A DNA stretch of 64,000 nt, taken from assembly GCF_000429625.1 (NCBI RefSeq), contig NZ_AUCF01000021.1, forward strand, positions 1 to 64,000. The letters are read 5' to 3'. Every line of letters begins with the position of its first letter. Position 1 is the first letter of the stretch. This document shows, in pieces, positions 62,701-64,000 of this stretch. The notes beneath the pieces are model-generated. The model did no database searches and was not told the origin of the DNA. It worked only from the letters and a program-made list of their open reading frames with translations. The DNA comes from Azospirillum halopraeferens DSM 3675 (GTDB lineage: Bacteria; Pseudomonadota; Alphaproteobacteria; Azospirillales; Azospirillaceae). A program made the position numbers and the translations under genes.

Positions 62701-62704
62701 TCGG

Positions 62705-64000
62705 TCAGTTGGCCTGGCGGCGCAGGAACGCCGGGATGTCCAGCACGTCCTCGTCGTGCGGGGCCATCTTCGGCTGCGCCGTGGCCTCGATGCCGATGCG
62801 CGGCGGCTGCTGGGCAGCGGCCGGAGCGGCGGCGGAAACCGCGGGGGCGGCGGGGGCATGGACCGTCGGAGCGGCCGCAGGCGCCTCGGGGGTGTCGTCC
62901 CGGCGGCGGCCCAGGCCGGTCACCAGGTTGAACAGCGACATGCGCTTGCGGCCGGCGTCCGCCGCCTCGGGCACGGGGGCCGGGGCGGGGGCGGGACCGG
63001 CGGTCAGCGTCGGGCGCGGGCCGGGATCGACCGGCTTGGGCGCGATGAAGTGGCCGTCACGGCGCTCCGCCGTCACCGGGCCGGCGGCCGGGCGGGGCTG
63101 GGCGGCGGCCGGCTGCTCCACCTGGACCGCCGGGGCGGGCTGCGGCGCCGGCTCCGCGGGAGCGGCGGCGTAGCCCTGGACCGGCGCCGCCTCGGGCTGT
63201 GCCAGCGGGGCTTCCAGCGCGTAGGCGGTGGCGGCGGTGGTGATCGGCTGGTTCTTCAGGGGCTGTGCCGACGCGGTGGCGGTCATGGCGCCGGTCGCGG
63301 CCGGAGCCGCCGGGGCGGTCGCGGTGGCGGCCGGAGCGGCGGCGGCCAGGCCGGGGATGCCGCCCGGCTTGCGGGTGCGGTCGGAGACCACCGACAGGCT
63401 GACCGGCTGGGCCGGGCGCGGTGCGGCCATGGCGGCGGCGTCGATGCCGGTGGCGACCACCGACACGCGCATGGTGCCTTCCATGGAGCTGTCGAAGGTC
63501 GAGCCGAAGATGATGTTGGCGTCGGGGTCGACCTCGTCGCGGATGCGGTTGGCCGCCTCGTCGACCTCGAACAGGGTCATGTCATAGCCGCCGGTGATGT
63601 TGATGAGGACGCCGCGTGCCCCCTTCATCGACACGTCGTCCAGCAGCGGGTTGGAGATGGCCGCCTCCGCCGCCTCGATGGCGCGGCGCTCACCGGTCGC
63701 CTCGCCGGTGCCCATCATCGCCTTGCCCATCTCGGTCATGACCGAGCGGATGTCGGCGAAGTCCAGGTTGATCAGGCCGGGCATGACCATCAGGTCGGTC
63801 ACGCCGCGCACGCCGGAATGCAGCACGTCGTCGGCCATCTTGAAGGCGTCCGCGAAGGTCGTCTTCTCGTTGGCGATGCGGAACAGGTTCTGGTTGGGGA
63901 TGATGATCAGGGTATCGACGTACTGCTGCAGCTCGGCGATGCCCTGTTCGGCCAGCCGCATGCGGTGGGCGCCCTCGAAGTGGAAGGGCTTGGTCACCAC
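62705..64000 (-). CDS. ftsZ: Cell division protein FtsZ, C-terminal part (start outside window)
   Basis: 431 residues of the tubulin-like division GTPase; the GTP-binding N-terminal third lies beyond position 64000. Seen here are [10 protein letters not shown], the T7 loop [31 protein letters not shown] and [10 protein letters not shown] very long Ala/Pro-rich linker of about 200 residues follows, and the conserved C-terminal peptide [14 protein letters not shown], which binds FtsA and other partners. The linker is longer than in E. coli, as usual in alphaproteobacteria. lpxC follows downstream. Confidence 0.97.
   Translation of the reverse strand: MVTKPFHFEGAHRMRLAEQGIAELQQYVDTLIIIPNQNLFRIANEKTTFADAFKMADDVLHSGVRGVTDLMVMPGLINLDFADIRSVMTEMGKAMMGTGEATGERRAIEAAEAAISNPLLDDVSMKGARGVLINITGGYDMTLFEVDEAANRIRDEVDPDANIIFGSTFDSSMEGTMRVSVVATGIDAAAMAAPRPAQPVSLSVVSDRTRKPGGIPGLAAAAPAATATAPAAPAATGAMTATASAQPLKNQPITTAATAYALEAPLAQPEAAPVQGYAAAPAEPAPQPAPAVQVEQPAAAQPRPAAGPVTAERRDGHFIAPKPVDPGPRPTLTAGPAPAPAPVPEAADAGRKRMSLFNLVTGLGRRRDDTPEAPAAAPTVHAPAAPAVSAAAPAAAQQPPRIGIEATAQPKMAPHDEDVLDIPAFLRRQAN

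Larger units (their letters stand above)
62376..62704. other. ftsZ-lpxC intergenic region with three hairpins
   Basis: 329 bases on the minus strand between the ftsZ stop and the lpxC start. The ftsZ-proximal part has three hairpins in a row (62588-62623, 62651-62680 and 62681-62700). The rest, including an AT-rich patch near 62495-62590, should hold the lpxC promoter. No coding frame is convincing. Confidence 0.5.

Noticed and set aside
1-64000. CRISPR array, rRNA operon, replication origin or complete prophage
   Set aside because: No regularly spaced repeats, rRNA signatures, DnaA-box clusters or phage structural genes were seen in the window.

Overview
This 64-kb window is GC-rich (about 70% by eye) chromosomal DNA of an alphaproteobacterium. 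A diazotrophic member of the Rhodospirillales (Azospirillum/Rhodocista-like) fits best. The clues are a NifA with the alphaproteobacterial cysteine-rich linker, a NifQ, a fused MaoC-phosphotransacetylase, lpxC next to ftsZ, and many c-di-GMP and PAS-type sensors. The genus is inferred from gene style, not proven.

Layout. 0-10 kb (mostly minus strand): a truncated hypothetical gene, an ABC-F ATPase, a cyclase-FHA protein, nifA, elbB, a small membrane protein, cysS, gltX and an MmcB-like nuclease. 10-20 kb: two adjacent paralogous histidine kinases, an FNR-type box, the MaoC-Pta/acetate kinase operon, a PilZ-like protein, a CBS protein, YccF and a class V aminotransferase. 20-26 kb: two large multi-PAS GGDEF-EAL proteins in tandem. 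26-29.5 kb: eutB-eutC plus an iron-type alcohol dehydrogenase, a minimal ethanolamine route. 29.6-31.6 kb: an AT-rich islet with a sulfotransferase-like gene, an IS3 remnant and a broken serine recombinase, lying against the 3' end of a tRNA-Met.

31.7-36.7 kb (minus): a sulfur and Fe-S run, cysE-iscR-cysteine desulfurase-hscB-fdx-mnmA, with no iscU, iscA or hscA. 36.9-42.3 kb: a small hydrolase, nifQ next to a ModE-type regulator, then a degenerate EAL-like gene followed by motA/motB-like genes. 42.4-47 kb: a four-gene Gld-type ABC exporter cluster. 47-52 kb: a hydroxyacid-oxoacid transhydrogenase, DUF72, a lytic transglycosylase, YjbQ and a Gly/Ala-rich secreted protein.

52-58.4 kb: a tightly packed seven-gene plus-strand operon. 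It holds inositol-3-phosphate synthase, a histidine phosphatase, a CgeB-like glycosyltransferase, a nucleotidyltransferase, a methyltransferase, a glycosidase-like protein and a GT4. It looks like a pathway for a methylated inositol- or sugar-containing glycan, and its glycosidase appears circularly permuted. 58.9-64 kb: terC, a decayed higB with intact higA, a tacA-tacT toxin-antitoxin pair with a readable promoter/operator, lpxC, and the 3' part of ftsZ followed by strong hairpins.

Functional themes are nitrogen fixation and Mo handling (nifA, nifQ, ModE-like), anaerobic acyl-phosphate metabolism (FNR box, Pta-Ack), signalling and motility (c-di-GMP proteins, kinases, Mot), sulfur delivery to Fe-S clusters and tRNA, and an unassigned glycan pathway.
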